DNA of 64,000 nt, taken from contig CACFTX010000001.1 of assembly GCA_902569405.1 (NCBI GenBank), positions 457,579-521,578 of the forward strand. Direction: 5' to 3'. Shown piece after piece: positions 48,618-57,140 of the stretch (position 1 is its first letter; each line of letters opens with the position of its first letter). Below the pieces are notes generated by a model, which saw nothing but the letters and a program-made list of their open reading frames with translations, did no database searches and had not been told where the DNA came from. Both the position numbers and the translations under genes were made by a program. This DNA is from an uncultured Pelagibacteraceae bacterium. Lineage in GTDB: Bacteria; Pseudomonadota; Alphaproteobacteria; Pelagibacterales; Pelagibacteraceae.

Positions 48618-49671
48618 TTTTATTAATTATTTTTGTAATTTCTCTGGCTAGTTTTAAGTTTGTTTCTGGTGAGTAATGCACTGCATCAATGTAAGAAAGT
48701 TTGTAATCATTTTTTAGAACATGCTGCAAATCAATTATATTATTTTTAATTTTACTTAATAAAAAATATTTTTTTTTATGATAATTTAGCTCCTCATCAT
48801 TAATCAATAAATCTGAATGTTTTCCACTAATGCCTGGAAAGGGTTGAAGAAAAGTATAGCAAGTAACATTAAATTTTTCACAAAGCGAAACTCTAGCTTT
48901 AATTCTTTTTTCAAACAACTCATCAAGAGTTATGTTTTTTTCACAAGTATTAATTGATAAAAAAGATTTTATAGATTTGTCATTTATCCAATCATTTGAT
49001 CCGAATTTTAAAGCCAATTGATAAATTGGCATACTATAAAAAAAAGTTCTAAGAGATTTTTTCCATAGAAGGTATGGTTTTTCTGAGAAAGCAGAAAAAT
49101 TATCACTTAAGCTCTGTGCAGCAAAATGTCCACCACATTTTTCATTAATACCATCTAAAAAAATTGCATAATCTATTTTTTTGTTAATCTCTATATGGTT
49201 AAAAAATAAGTTATTTTCTTGTAAAGAATAGTAACTTGCTTTTCCATGATTATATACACAGTAGTCTTTAGAAAGTTCTTTTTGTAAATACTCTGAAATA
49301 GTTTGGTAGTCTGTAACTCCATATCCAAACGTAGTACTACCTCCGTACATATATAAATTTTTTTCACAGTTCTTAGGTCTATTTACTTTTCTTCCATCTT
49401 TAAATGAAAAATTGACAAACTTACCAGTTTTGTCAATTTCGGTATGGCCAATAAATGGTTGATATATAAATTTATAATCTTTTCTCCAAGTTTCATTTTC
49501 TAATATGATTAAATCATCTTCTTCAAGATCGATTAATTTGGCAACTTCATTGCTGTAGGAATGTCTTTTATTTCTAAAATCTGAAAAAATAGGCCATGCT
49601 AAAACAATAAAAATATTTATAATAACAAAAAAGATTATTGTATTTAAAATTACAATTCCTAAATTTTTCAT
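48610..49671 (-). CDS. Membrane-anchored SGNH/GDSL hydrolase-like protein
   Basis: A 353-residue protein with one N-terminal membrane helix (residues 6-28) and a probable periplasmic body. It has a GDSL-type first block YMYGGSTTFGYGV with a candidate nucleophile Ser, a second block NHGKASYYSLQE, a third block FLDGINE and a last block DAVHYSPE holding Asp and His. That order is the SGNH esterase/transferase arrangement. Proteins of this kind act on acylated or carbamoylated glycans. Fits in a run of SxtJ, DUF5989 and carbamoyltransferase genes. Confidence 0.75.
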   Translation of the reverse strand: MKNLGIVILNTIIFFVIINIFIVLAWPIFSDFRNKRHSYSNEVAKLIDLEEDDLIILENETWRKDYKFIYQPFIGHTEIDKTGKFVNFSFKDGRKVNRPKNCEKNLYMYGGSTTFGYGVTDYQTISEYLQKELSKDYCVYNHGKASYYSLQENNLFFNHIEINKKIDYAIFLDGINEKCGGHFAAQSLSDNFSAFSEKPYLLWKKSLRTFFYSMPIYQLALKFGSNDWINDKSIKSFLSINTCEKNITLDELFEKRIKARVSLCEKFNVTCYTFLQPFPGISGKHSDLLINDEELNYHKKKYFLLSKIKNNIIDLQHVLKNDYKLSYIDAVHYSPETNLKLAREITKIINKNE

Positions 49672-49676
49672 ATAAT

Positions 49677-49826
49677 TTAAAATATTGTGTAAATAAATGG
49701 ACCAACAGCAGAACCTTGAGTTAAGATAATTAAACCTCCAAATATTAATAGAAATAATAATATAGGCAAAAGCCAGAATTTTTTTCTAAGTTTCAAAAAG
49801 TCCCAGAACTCTCTTAAAAAATCCAT
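49677..49826 (-). CDS. DUF5989 family small membrane protein
   Basis: A 49-residue protein starting MDFLREFWDFLKLRKKFW, with a membrane helix LLPILLFLLIFGGLIIL and an ending TQGSAVGPFIYTIF. This pattern is the DUF5989 family, small proteins typically found beside carbamoyltransferases and SxtJ. It begins 2 bases after SxtJ and ends 5 bases before the SGNH-like gene. Its function is unknown, but the conserved neighbourhood suggests a subunit or scaffold of the carbamoylation system. Confidence 0.8.
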   Translation of the reverse strand: MDFLREFWDFLKLRKKFWLLPILLFLLIFGGLIILTQGSAVGPFIYTIF

Positions 49827-49828
49827 AA

Positions 49829-50218
49829 TTAAAATTGATTTTTCATCTTACTTTTTGGCCCACTTTTTTCAATCCAATAAGATTTTACATTTCTAGTCTT
49901 TAAATTGAGCAAATCTTTTCCAAAAAGTCTCATTATTAAACCAATAGGTGTAACTACTAAAAAGAATACAAAACCCATAGCAATTGGCGAAATGAATTTT
50001 CCAAGAAGCAATCCAAACTTAAACCAAAGTTTATTTAATGGGCTCAAAATACTAGAGTTCATTAATCCTAGTGCTAAAAATATTAAAGATATAATTAAAG
50101 ACCAAATTCTTAAATCATTTCCCTTAATAAATGGAAATAAAGAAATTATTAGAAAAACTACAAAAAAAACTACCCCGAAACTTCGATTTGATCCTATTTT
50201 TATTGTATTAGTTTTCAA
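49829..50218 (-). CDS. SxtJ family membrane protein
   Basis: A 129-residue protein with about four hydrophobic helices (SFGVVFFVVFLIISLFPF, IWSLIISLIFLALGLM, FGLLLGKFISPIAMGFVFF and on). FGVVFFVVFLI, SPLNKLWFKFGLLLG and PIGLIMRLFGKDLL match the SxtJ family named after a gene of the saxitoxin clusters, where it also lies beside a carbamoyltransferase. Biochemical role is unestablished. Begins 3 bases after xsc. Confidence 0.8.
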   Translation of the reverse strand: MKTNTIKIGSNRSFGVVFFVVFLIISLFPFIKGNDLRIWSLIISLIFLALGLMNSSILSPLNKLWFKFGLLLGKFISPIAMGFVFFLVVTPIGLIMRLFGKDLLNLKTRNVKSYWIEKSGPKSKMKNQF

Positions 50219-50221
50219 ATT

Positions 50222-52003
50222 TTAAGTTAAAGATTTTTGAGGTTTCATGTCTTCTTTTTTAATACCAGCTACCTGAACTGGTTTTTTCATGGCATCTCTT
50301 CTAAATGGTTCACCTAATTCTTGATTTAAAATAACTTCAATAAAAGTTGTTGTGCCTTTTTTTTGATCTTCACAAGATTGTTTAATTGCATTTGTGGTTT
50401 CTTCCATTGTTTTCACTGTTACACCTTTCAAACCACAAGCATTTGCTACTTTTGCATAACTTAATTCTGGATCCAACTCTGTTCCAACAAAATTATCATC
50501 AAACCAAAGTATGGAGTTTCTTTTTTCTGCTCCCCATTGATAATTTCTAAAAATCACCATTGTTATTGATGGCCATTCTTCTCTTGCGCAAGAACTCATT
50601 TCATTCATGCTTATTCCAAAAGCTCCATCTCCAGCAAAACCTATAACTGGTGTATCAGGGCAACCAATTTTTGCGCCCAAGATAGATGGAAAACCATAAC
50701 CACAAGGTCCAAATAAACCTGGTGCTAAATATTTTCTACCTTTTTCAAAAGTTGGATATGCATTTCCTATAGCACAATTATTGCCAATATCACTAGAAAT
50801 TATAGCATCGTTAGGCATACCTTCTTGAATTGCTCTCCAAGCTTGCCTAGGTGACATTCTATCTTTATCTCTTTCTCTAGCTTCTTTATTCCAAACTGTT
50901 CCCGGATCATCTTCTTCATGATCTAAACCAGTTAGAGTTTGAAGCCATGCAGATTTAGTTTGGTGTATTGAATTTTTTCTTTCTTCTCTTCCAATATCTC
51001 CAGCTTTAGGTGAAAGTTTATCTAAAAGTTGTTTAGAAACTAATTTTGCATCTCCACAAATACCAACTGTTACTTTTTTTGTAAGTCCAATTCTGTCTGG
51101 ATTCATGTCTACTTGAATAATTTTTGCATTTTTCGGCCAATAGTCAATTCCATAACCTGGTAAAGTTGAAAAAGGATTCAGTCTTGTTCCTAAAGCTAAA
51201 ACTACATCGGCCTTTGAAATTAACTGCATCGCAGCTTTTGAACCATTATAACCTAAGGGTCCAACAGCTAATGGATGGCTACCTGGAAAACTGTCATTAT
51301 GTTGATATCCACTGCAAACTGGTGAATCTAATTTTTCTGCAAGTTTTTTACAATCTTCTATTGCATCACCAATGACAACTCCAGCACCAGACAAAATAAC
51401 TGGAAATTTTGCTTCAGATAATAATTTTGCTGCTCTATCAATTGCTTCTTTCCCGCCACCTTGTCTTTCAAATCTTACAATTGGCGGAAGATCAATGTCA
51501 ATAACTTGTGTCCAATAATCTCTTGGAACATTTATTTGCGCTGGCGCAGATCCTCTTACAGCTTTTTCTATAACTCTATTTAAAACCTCTGCCATTCTTG
51601 ATGGGTCTCTAACTTCTTCTTGATAACAAACCATATCTTTAAACAAATTCATTTGTTCTACTTCTTGAAATCCACCTTGTCCCATAGTTTTATTTGCAGC
51701 TTGAGGTGTTACTAAAAGTAATGGAGTATGATTCCAGTAAGCCGTTTTAATTGGGGTAACAAGTCCAGTTATACCAGGGCCATTTTGTGCTATGACCATA
51801 GACATTTTTCCAGTAGCTCTTGTATAGCCGTCTGCTATTAATCCACCATTTGTTTCGTGTGCAACATCCCAAAAAGTAATTCCTGCTTTTGGGAATAAAT
51901 CCGAAATTGGCATAAATGCGGAACCTATAATTCCAAATGCATGTTCAATACCATGCATTTGAAGAACTTTAATAAAAGCCTCTTCGGTTGTCATTTTAGT
52001 CAT
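50222..52003 (-). CDS. xsc: Sulfoacetaldehyde acetyltransferase
   Basis: Thiamine diphosphate enzyme converting sulfoacetaldehyde and phosphate to acetyl phosphate and sulfite, the core of C2-sulfonate (taurine, isethionate) degradation. The 593 residues show HAFGIIGSAFMPISDLFPKA, WNHTPLLLVTPQAANKTMGQ and DGYTRATGKM, which closely follow known Xsc proteins, and the ThDP motif GDGAFG followed by N residues. Length matches Xsc (about 590). It does not look like acetolactate synthase. No pta or taurine dehydrogenase is in the window. It is divergent from suyA. Confidence 0.92.
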   Translation of the reverse strand: MTKMTTEEAFIKVLQMHGIEHAFGIIGSAFMPISDLFPKAGITFWDVAHETNGGLIADGYTRATGKMSMVIAQNGPGITGLVTPIKTAYWNHTPLLLVTPQAANKTMGQGGFQEVEQMNLFKDMVCYQEEVRDPSRMAEVLNRVIEKAVRGSAPAQINVPRDYWTQVIDIDLPPIVRFERQGGGKEAIDRAAKLLSEAKFPVILSGAGVVIGDAIEDCKKLAEKLDSPVCSGYQHNDSFPGSHPLAVGPLGYNGSKAAMQLISKADVVLALGTRLNPFSTLPGYGIDYWPKNAKIIQVDMNPDRIGLTKKVTVGICGDAKLVSKQLLDKLSPKAGDIGREERKNSIHQTKSAWLQTLTGLDHEEDDPGTVWNKEARERDKDRMSPRQAWRAIQEGMPNDAIISSDIGNNCAIGNAYPTFEKGRKYLAPGLFGPCGYGFPSILGAKIGCPDTPVIGFAGDGAFGISMNEMSSCAREEWPSITMVIFRNYQWGAEKRNSILWFDDNFVGTELDPELSYAKVANACGLKGVTVKTMEETTNAIKQSCEDQKKGTTTFIEVILNQELGEPFRRDAMKKPVQVAGIKKEDMKPQKSLT

Positions 52004-52035
52004 ATTGCAATTCTCTCTAAATATTTTTTATTTTG

Positions 52036-52046
52036 TTAACGTGCAT
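52036..52046. promoter_or_regulatory. Possible shared regulatory motif before xsc
   Basis: TTAACGTGCAT is 32 bases before the xsc ATG, in the 89-base region shared with suyA. The 9-base core TTAACGTGC is the same as that 25 bases before dctP. An A+T-rich segment (TATATAAG) lies at 52053-52060. A weak signal, recorded as a candidate only. Confidence 0.3.
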
Positions 52047-52092
52047 GATTAATATATAAGATCTATTAAATTTCAAATAAAGAAATCGCTAT

Positions 52093-52380
52093 ATGGCAAA
52101 GACCGATATTATTATACATGATAAAAAAGACAACGTAGGTGTTGTGGTTATTGAAAAAATCACCCCTGATCAAGACTGTAGTTGCTGGATTATGGAAAAT
52201 GACGGGTCTGTGACAATTAAATCAAAAAATGAAATTCCTTTAGGGCACAAAATCGCAATGGTCGACTTTAAAGAAGGTGACACTATATTAAAATATGGTC
52301 ACGATATAGGTAAAGTTGTCAAGCCAATTAAAAAAGGTGAACACGTTCATGTTCATAATGTAAAAACTAAGAAGTGGTAA
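52093..52380 (+). CDS. suyA: (3R)-sulfolactate sulfo-lyase subunit alpha
   Basis: Small SAF-domain subunit of the enzyme that splits 3-sulfolactate into pyruvate and sulfite. The 95 residues include [38 protein letters not shown] and the end [16 protein letters not shown], which follows SuyA of known producers closely. The same domain occurs in altronate and galactarate dehydratases (UxaA N-terminus), but adjacency to xsc and suyB favours SuyA. Four bases separate it from suyB. Confidence 0.85.
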   Translation: MAKTDIIIHDKKDNVGVVVIEKITPDQDCSCWIMENDGSVTIKSKNEIPLGHKIAMVDFKEGDTILKYGHDIGKVVKPIKKGEHVHVHNVKTKKW

Positions 52381-52384
52381 CAAT

Positions 52385-53551
52385 ATGGAAATTCCAAAAA
52401 GTTTTTTAGGTTATAAAAGAGAAAATGGAAGAGTTGGCACACGAAACCATGTGGTAATTCTTCCTGTTGATGATATTTCAAATGCTTGTGCTGAAGCTGT
52501 TGCTAATAATATAAAAGGAACTTTTGCAATTCCTCATGCTTATGGAAGACTTCAATTTGGTGCTGACTTAGAATTATTTTTTGACACAATGATAGGAACT
52601 GGAAAAAATCCAAATGTTGCAGCATGCGTTGTAATAGGGATTGAGCCAAAGTGGACTAAAAAAATTGTTGATGCAATAGCAAAAACTGGAAAACCAGTAG
52701 AAGGTTTTAGCATTGAAGGAGCTGGTGATATTAAAACCATAATGAAAGCATCTGTAAAAGCACAAGAGTTTTCGCAATGGGCATCGGAAAAACAAAGAGA
52801 AGAATGTCCTTTAAGTGATTTATGGATTTCTGTTAAATGCGGTGAATCTGATACTACATCGGGAATGGCTGCCAATCCAGCAGTTGGAAATTTAATGGAT
52901 AAACTAGAACCTTTAGGGGTTCACCTTTGTTTTGGTGAAACTTCCGAACTTACAGGAGCTGAAAAAGTTTGTGCTACTAGAGGCGCAACACCTGAAGCTT
53001 CTAAAAAATTTATGAAAACTTGGAGTGATTATAATGACTTTATTCTAAAAGAAGCAACCAATGACCTTTCAGAAAGTCAACCAACAGCGGGTAATATTGC
53101 TGGAGGGCTTACCACAATTGAAGAAAAAGCTTTTGGTAATTTTCAAAAAATTGGGTCCAGAAAATTTATTGATGTATTAACTCCAGCGGAAGAACCAAAG
53201 AAAGGGCCTGGACTATATTTTATGGACACTTCATCTGCTGCAGGAGAATGTTTAACTTTGCAGGCAGCTGCTGGTTTTAACATTCATTTATTTCCAACAG
53301 GACAAGGTAACATTATAGGAAACGCTATAGAACCAGTTGTTAAATTAACAGGAAACCCTAGTACAGCAATTAATATGAAAGAGCATATTGATTTAGATGT
53401 TTCCAAAATTTTAAAAAGAGAGATGAATATGGATCAGGCTGGTGATGAATTAATAAAAACAACTATTAGAGCTGCTAGTGGTCGTTTAACTTGCGCTGAA
53501 GTATTAGGTCATAAAGAATTTATTATGACTAAACTTTTTAGAAGTGCTTAA
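52385..53551 (+). CDS. suyB: (3R)-sulfolactate sulfo-lyase subunit beta
   Basis: Large, UxaA/GarD-like subunit of sulfolactate sulfo-lyase, 388 residues. Characteristic segments are [60 protein letters not shown] and [18 protein letters not shown], ending in the [14 protein letters not shown] typical of this family. Cys168-type and other metal/Fe-S ligands are conserved as in the dehydratases. With suyA this gives sulfite and pyruvate. Convergent with the TauE/SafE gene 3 bases away. Confidence 0.87.
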   Translation: MEIPKSFLGYKRENGRVGTRNHVVILPVDDISNACAEAVANNIKGTFAIPHAYGRLQFGADLELFFDTMIGTGKNPNVAACVVIGIEPKWTKKIVDAIAKTGKPVEGFSIEGAGDIKTIMKASVKAQEFSQWASEKQREECPLSDLWISVKCGESDTTSGMAANPAVGNLMDKLEPLGVHLCFGETSELTGAEKVCATRGATPEASKKFMKTWSDYNDFILKEATNDLSESQPTAGNIAGGLTTIEEKAFGNFQKIGSRKFIDVLTPAEEPKKGPGLYFMDTSSAAGECLTLQAAAGFNIHLFPTGQGNIIGNAIEPVVKLTGNPSTAINMKEHIDLDVSKILKREMNMDQAGDELIKTTIRAASGRLTCAEVLGHKEFIMTKLFRSA

Positions 53552-53560
53552 AAGTTAAGC
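53546..53560. terminator. Short hairpin across the convergent stop codons of suyB and the exporter
   Basis: GCTTAA (53546-53551) and TTAAGC (53555-53560) form a 6-base stem with a 3-base loop, and both genes' stop codons lie in it. On the plus strand TTTCGATTTTT follows. Too weak to be sure, but its position between convergent genes fits a shared terminator. Confidence 0.35.
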
Positions 53561-54640
53561 TTTCGATTTTTCCATTAATTTTTTTCTTAAATTTGAAAGA
53601 GACCTTCTAACGATAGCAGCACCAACACCTAAAACTAAAGCAAGAGTAATTGAAGCTAATCCATATAATATAGGAACTTCATCAGAAAGTTTTTTGACAA
53701 ATTGCGCAACTGGTCCAAAAGTTTTTGTTCCATTGTCTACGGTCATTTTAACCACTTCTTCAGCGAAAAAACTATCATAGGCTATTGCAATTCCAACCAA
53801 TAGTAATAACAACGCTAAAATTGTTTTAAATTGTGAACTATCAACCTTCTCACCTATCTTTTGACCTATTTGTACACCCAGTATTGAACCTAAAATTAAT
53901 ACAGTAACTAAAATTAAATCTATTGAACCATAATTAAACGCATGAAGAATAGTTACAATTGCACTAATGAAAATAGTAACAAATAAAGAGGTACCGGGAA
54001 TTAATTTTGTTGGCATTCCAATGATATAAATCATTGCTGGAACTAAAATAAAAGCTCCACCAATTCCCATGATTGCTGCGATAAACCCAACTAATAAGCC
54101 AATAATTATTGGGGTAAATATACTTTCATATAGTCTCGATTTTTTAAATCTCATTCTAAATGGCAAGCCATGAATCCAGTAATGAGAATGTAATTTTTGT
54201 TTTAAAACTATTTTTTTTCTAGCTCTGTCAATTTCGCTTACTCCTTGAACCAACATCATTGTTCCAATAATTGCAAGTATGTACATATAAGATAATGATA
54301 TGACTATATTTATTTTTCCAATATCTTGAAAATAAGTAAACGTAAATATTCCAAGAACTGTACCAATAACTCCACCAGCCACAATCATTAGGCCCATCTT
54401 ATAGTCTAATGTTCCTTTTAAATAATGCGTAGTTGAGCCAGATATTGATGTTCCCAATATATTATTTGCTTCGTTTGGTACCGCATATGCTGGAGGAATT
54501 CCTAAAAAAATTAAAAAAGGTGTCATTAAAAAACCACCTCCAACACCAAACAATCCTGATAAAATTCCAACAAATAAACTGAGTATAAATATGAGTGGTA
54601 AACTTACATACACTTCTGCAATTGGAAGAAAAAACTCCAT
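53555..54640 (-). CDS. TauE/SafE family sulfite/organosulfonate exporter
   Basis: Membrane protein of 361 residues and about 8-9 helices. Two homologous halves each start with a Gly-rich loop (GILSGLFGVGGGFLMTPFLIF and GFIAAIMGIGGAFILVPAMIY), the family mark. TauE and SafE export sulfite or sulfoacetate in sulfonate degraders. The size is above the usual 250-300 because of a polar segment near residue 150 and a C-terminal extension. It is the last gene of the apr operon and faces suyB, fitting sulfite efflux. Confidence 0.87.
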   Translation of the reverse strand: MEFFLPIAEVYVSLPLIFILSLFVGILSGLFGVGGGFLMTPFLIFLGIPPAYAVPNEANNILGTSISGSTTHYLKGTLDYKMGLMIVAGGVIGTVLGIFTFTYFQDIGKINIVISLSYMYILAIIGTMMLVQGVSEIDRARKKIVLKQKLHSHYWIHGLPFRMRFKKSRLYESIFTPIIIGLLVGFIAAIMGIGGAFILVPAMIYIIGMPTKLIPGTSLFVTIFISAIVTILHAFNYGSIDLILVTVLILGSILGVQIGQKIGEKVDSSQFKTILALLLLLVGIAIAYDSFFAEEVVKMTVDNGTKTFGPVAQFVKKLSDEVPILYGLASITLALVLGVGAAIVRRSLSNLRKKLMEKSKA

Positions 54641-54706
54641 GTGTACTAACTATTCCTCTAGAATATTAAAGTCAACTAATTGGTGAAAAAAAATTAAAAT
54701 TTTAAA

Positions 54707-54856
54707 TCAAATTATATTTAAAACAGTACCTGCAAGAATTACACACCAGTATACTGCTAAACCAAAATAAATCGCAGATTTTGATGTTAAATTAATAAAA
54801 TTTTCTGGAATAAACTTAACAATTTTTTTCATATTTTTATTTAAATTATCAAGCAT
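54707..54856 (-). CDS. Small membrane protein between the 116-residue gene and the exporter
   Basis: A 49-residue frame: a basic N-terminus (MLDNLNKNMKKIVKF), then one hydrophobic helix SAIYFGLAVYWCVILAGTVL and a short end. It lies 64 bases after the hypothetical gene and 66 bases before the exporter, same strand. I do not recognise it. The start could also be the internal ATG nine codons in. It could be a small partner of AprM/the exporter, but that is speculation. Confidence 0.45.
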   Translation of the reverse strand: MLDNLNKNMKKIVKFIPENFINLTSKSAIYFGLAVYWCVILAGTVLNII

Positions 54857-54920
54857 AAATGCGAATTACACCCGTATATTAAAATTTGCAAGTAAAATTT
54901 ACAAAATTTAGAATTTTTTT

Positions 54921-55271
54921 TTAAAATATTGTGGCTCCAAAAACCTTTGTAAGACCGTCTTCATCCCCTAACACAAGACGACCTAAAAAATCTCCTGGGA
55001 TCTTGGTGCTGATCTGTTTATAAAGAACAGTTATATACTGGCCTCTTCTTAAACATCCAAACGGTTTATATTCATTAGATAAACTTGTAATGAGCTCATT
55101 GCTTGCCCATTGTTTCCCTAGCTCGACTTCATTTGCCCCGTAAAGCATTTGTGAAGAGAAGTCTCTTGTAAAACCACCATAATCTTTAATGTTTGAGGAT
55201 TTTATTAAGTTTGCCCAGATAGGATCCGCTATTTTGAAAATTTCTTCATCCGACTTCTCAAGAATGCTCAT
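54921..55271 (-). CDS. Conserved-looking hypothetical protein next to aprA
   Basis: A 116-residue soluble protein 9 bases after aprA. It begins SILEKSDEEIFKIADPIWANL and has CLRRGQYITVLYKQ, GDFLGRLVLGDEDG and an ending FGATIF. The pattern of an N-terminal helix pair and a later curved sheet suggests an NTF2-like fold, which is only inference. No metal site is evident apart from one Cys. Position in the aprM-aprB-aprA run suggests an accessory of APS reductase or of sulfite handling. Confidence 0.7.
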   Translation of the reverse strand: MSILEKSDEEIFKIADPIWANLIKSSNIKDYGGFTRDFSSQMLYGANEVELGKQWASNELITSLSNEYKPFGCLRRGQYITVLYKQISTKIPGDFLGRLVLGDEDGLTKVFGATIF

Positions 55272-55280
55272 TAAATTTTT

Positions 55281-57140
55281 TTAAGAAGCTTCTTTTTTTT
55301 CTTTTTCGTCGTCAATAATATGATAAACGGGTGCCTTCTCCATAGAAAATTTTCCTGTCTTTGGGTCACGTCTTGATAACGTCAAACAATGCCAGTTTTC
55401 ATCATCCAGCTTCATATAGTCGCCTCTATAATAATATCCTGGCCAACGTGTTTCTTGTCTAAAAAGAGTATGCTCTGTAACGCATTGAGATGTAAGAGTT
55501 CTATGTTTTAACTCCCATGCTCTCATAAGCTGGTGATAATCTTCAGCACCAATATTTTCTAGATCCTCTTGTAACCAATCTAATAATTCCAAACCTCTTT
55601 TTAATGTATTTTCATTTGTCATGTAATTGTATGATATTCCTCCAACATATTCGTCCATGATTTTTTGTAGACGCTGAAGACCTTGTATTGGTGAAATATA
55701 ACTTGGAGAAACTGTTCCTCCTGTAATTTCATTCCTTCCTACAGTGTAATTTTCTAAAGGCTTAAATATAATTTTTTTGAATTCTTCACACTGCTTATCG
55801 CTTACTTTAATGTCTTTAGCTTTCTGTTCTTCTATGTATTTTACCGCTGCTTTAGCTGCTAAACGTCCTTCTGTAAAAGAACCTGATGAAAATTTATGCG
55901 CACTGCCTCCAACAGTGTCACCTGCTCCAAACAAACCATCTACAGTTGTCATTCTATTATAACCCCAAAAATACTCTGGTGGAGATATATCTTCTGGACC
56001 ACTAACCCATGCACCTGAACAAGTAGCGTGAGATCCCATTACGTATGGTTCAGACGTTGTTAGTTCGGGGTTAGTGTATTTTGGGTCAATATTTTGTGAT
56101 GCCCAAACAACTGCTTGACCAACTGTCATACCAAGAAAATTTTCCCATCCTACTGTTTCTAAATGTGGATCTTGGAAAGCTTCTTTCGTAACCATGTGTA
56201 TTGGTCCGCCACCGGCCATTGTTTCTTGTATAAAAGCATGATTTCTTAAACAAGTCGGTGTTGGGTGGTGATCTATATATTCACCAACAAGTTTTTTTGT
56301 TTGCTCGTACCATTTTTTTTCATAATTTTCACCGTTAGCATTTTGAGTATAAGTTTTTAAATGTAAAAAATAAGCACCAACTGGGCCATAACCATCTTTA
56401 AATCTACATAACACAATTCTATTTTCCATTTGTGTCATTTTAGCTCCAACAGCAATTGGAAGTGCATACGCTGAACCATTACTCCATGGTGCGTACCAAG
56501 TTCTTCCCATTCCTTCTCCAACAGCTCTTGGTTTAAAAATGTGAGATGCTCCTCCTGCAGCAACTATTACAGTTTTTGCTCTAAACACATGGTAGTCTCC
56601 TGTTCTCATGTTAAATCCTACTGCACCACCTACTCTATTTTCTTTTGTTTCATCCATAAGTAGATGTGTAATCATTATTCTGTTGTAAATTTTATCTGCA
56701 GATTTTTTTGCAGCTTCGGCAACTATTGGTTTATAACTTTCACCGTGAATCATTATTTGCCATTTACCTTCGCGTTGGTAGCGACCAGTTTCTTTATTTT
56801 TCATCATTGGCAAACCCCATTCATCAAACATATGAACAGTTGAATCCACATGTCTTGCCATGTCATAACCAAGATCTTCTCTAACTAAACCCATTAAATC
56901 GTTCCGTGCATAACGCACATGATCTTCAGGTTGATTTTCACCCCATTGCATTCCCATATAACAGTTAATTGCATATAAACCTTGGGCGACAGCTCCGCTT
57001 CTATCTATATTCGCTTTTTCAACACATATAATTTTTAAATCTCTACCCCAGTGTCTTGCTTCAAAGGCAGCGCCTGTGCCTGCCATGCCTCCACCCACAA
57101 CAAGTATATCACAATCTTCTAAAATAGTTTTGTTCGCCAT
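55281..57140 (-). CDS. aprA: Adenylylsulfate (APS) reductase subunit alpha
   Basis: FAD-containing catalytic subunit that interconverts APS and sulfite + AMP, 619 residues. The FAD motif DILVVGGGMAGTGAAFEARHW begins near residue 10, and CVEKANIDRSGAVAQGLYAI, VDSTVHMFDEWGLPM, PYVMGSHATCSGAWVSGPED and KFSSGSFTEGRLAAKAAV are AprA signatures. Length fits (about 620). With AprB and AprM and no dsr genes in view, operation in the sulfite-oxidising direction is likely. Shares one base with aprB. Confidence 0.93.
   Translation of the reverse strand: MANKTILEDCDILVVGGGMAGTGAAFEARHWGRDLKIICVEKANIDRSGAVAQGLYAINCYMGMQWGENQPEDHVRYARNDLMGLVREDLGYDMARHVDSTVHMFDEWGLPMMKNKETGRYQREGKWQIMIHGESYKPIVAEAAKKSADKIYNRIMITHLLMDETKENRVGGAVGFNMRTGDYHVFRAKTVIVAAGGASHIFKPRAVGEGMGRTWYAPWSNGSAYALPIAVGAKMTQMENRIVLCRFKDGYGPVGAYFLHLKTYTQNANGENYEKKWYEQTKKLVGEYIDHHPTPTCLRNHAFIQETMAGGGPIHMVTKEAFQDPHLETVGWENFLGMTVGQAVVWASQNIDPKYTNPELTTSEPYVMGSHATCSGAWVSGPEDISPPEYFWGYNRMTTVDGLFGAGDTVGGSAHKFSSGSFTEGRLAAKAAVKYIEEQKAKDIKVSDKQCEEFKKIIFKPLENYTVGRNEITGGTVSPSYISPIQGLQRLQKIMDEYVGGISYNYMTNENTLKRGLELLDWLQEDLENIGAEDYHQLMRAWELKHRTLTSQCVTEHTLFRQETRWPGYYYRGDYMKLDDENWHCLTLSRRDPKTGKFSMEKAPVYHIIDDEKEKKEAS

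Noticed and set aside
50222..52003. Acetolactate synthase or glyoxylate carboligase identity for the ThDP enzyme
   Set aside because: Segments such as GFQEVEQMNLFKDMV and SAFMPISDLFPKA follow Xsc, not IlvB or Gcl, and the sulfur context agrees.
52093..53551. Altronate/galactarate dehydratase identity for the SuyA/SuyB pair
   Set aside because: The family is shared, but the split two-gene form next to xsc, apr genes and the exporter, and the [16 protein letters not shown] ending, favour sulfolactate sulfo-lyase.
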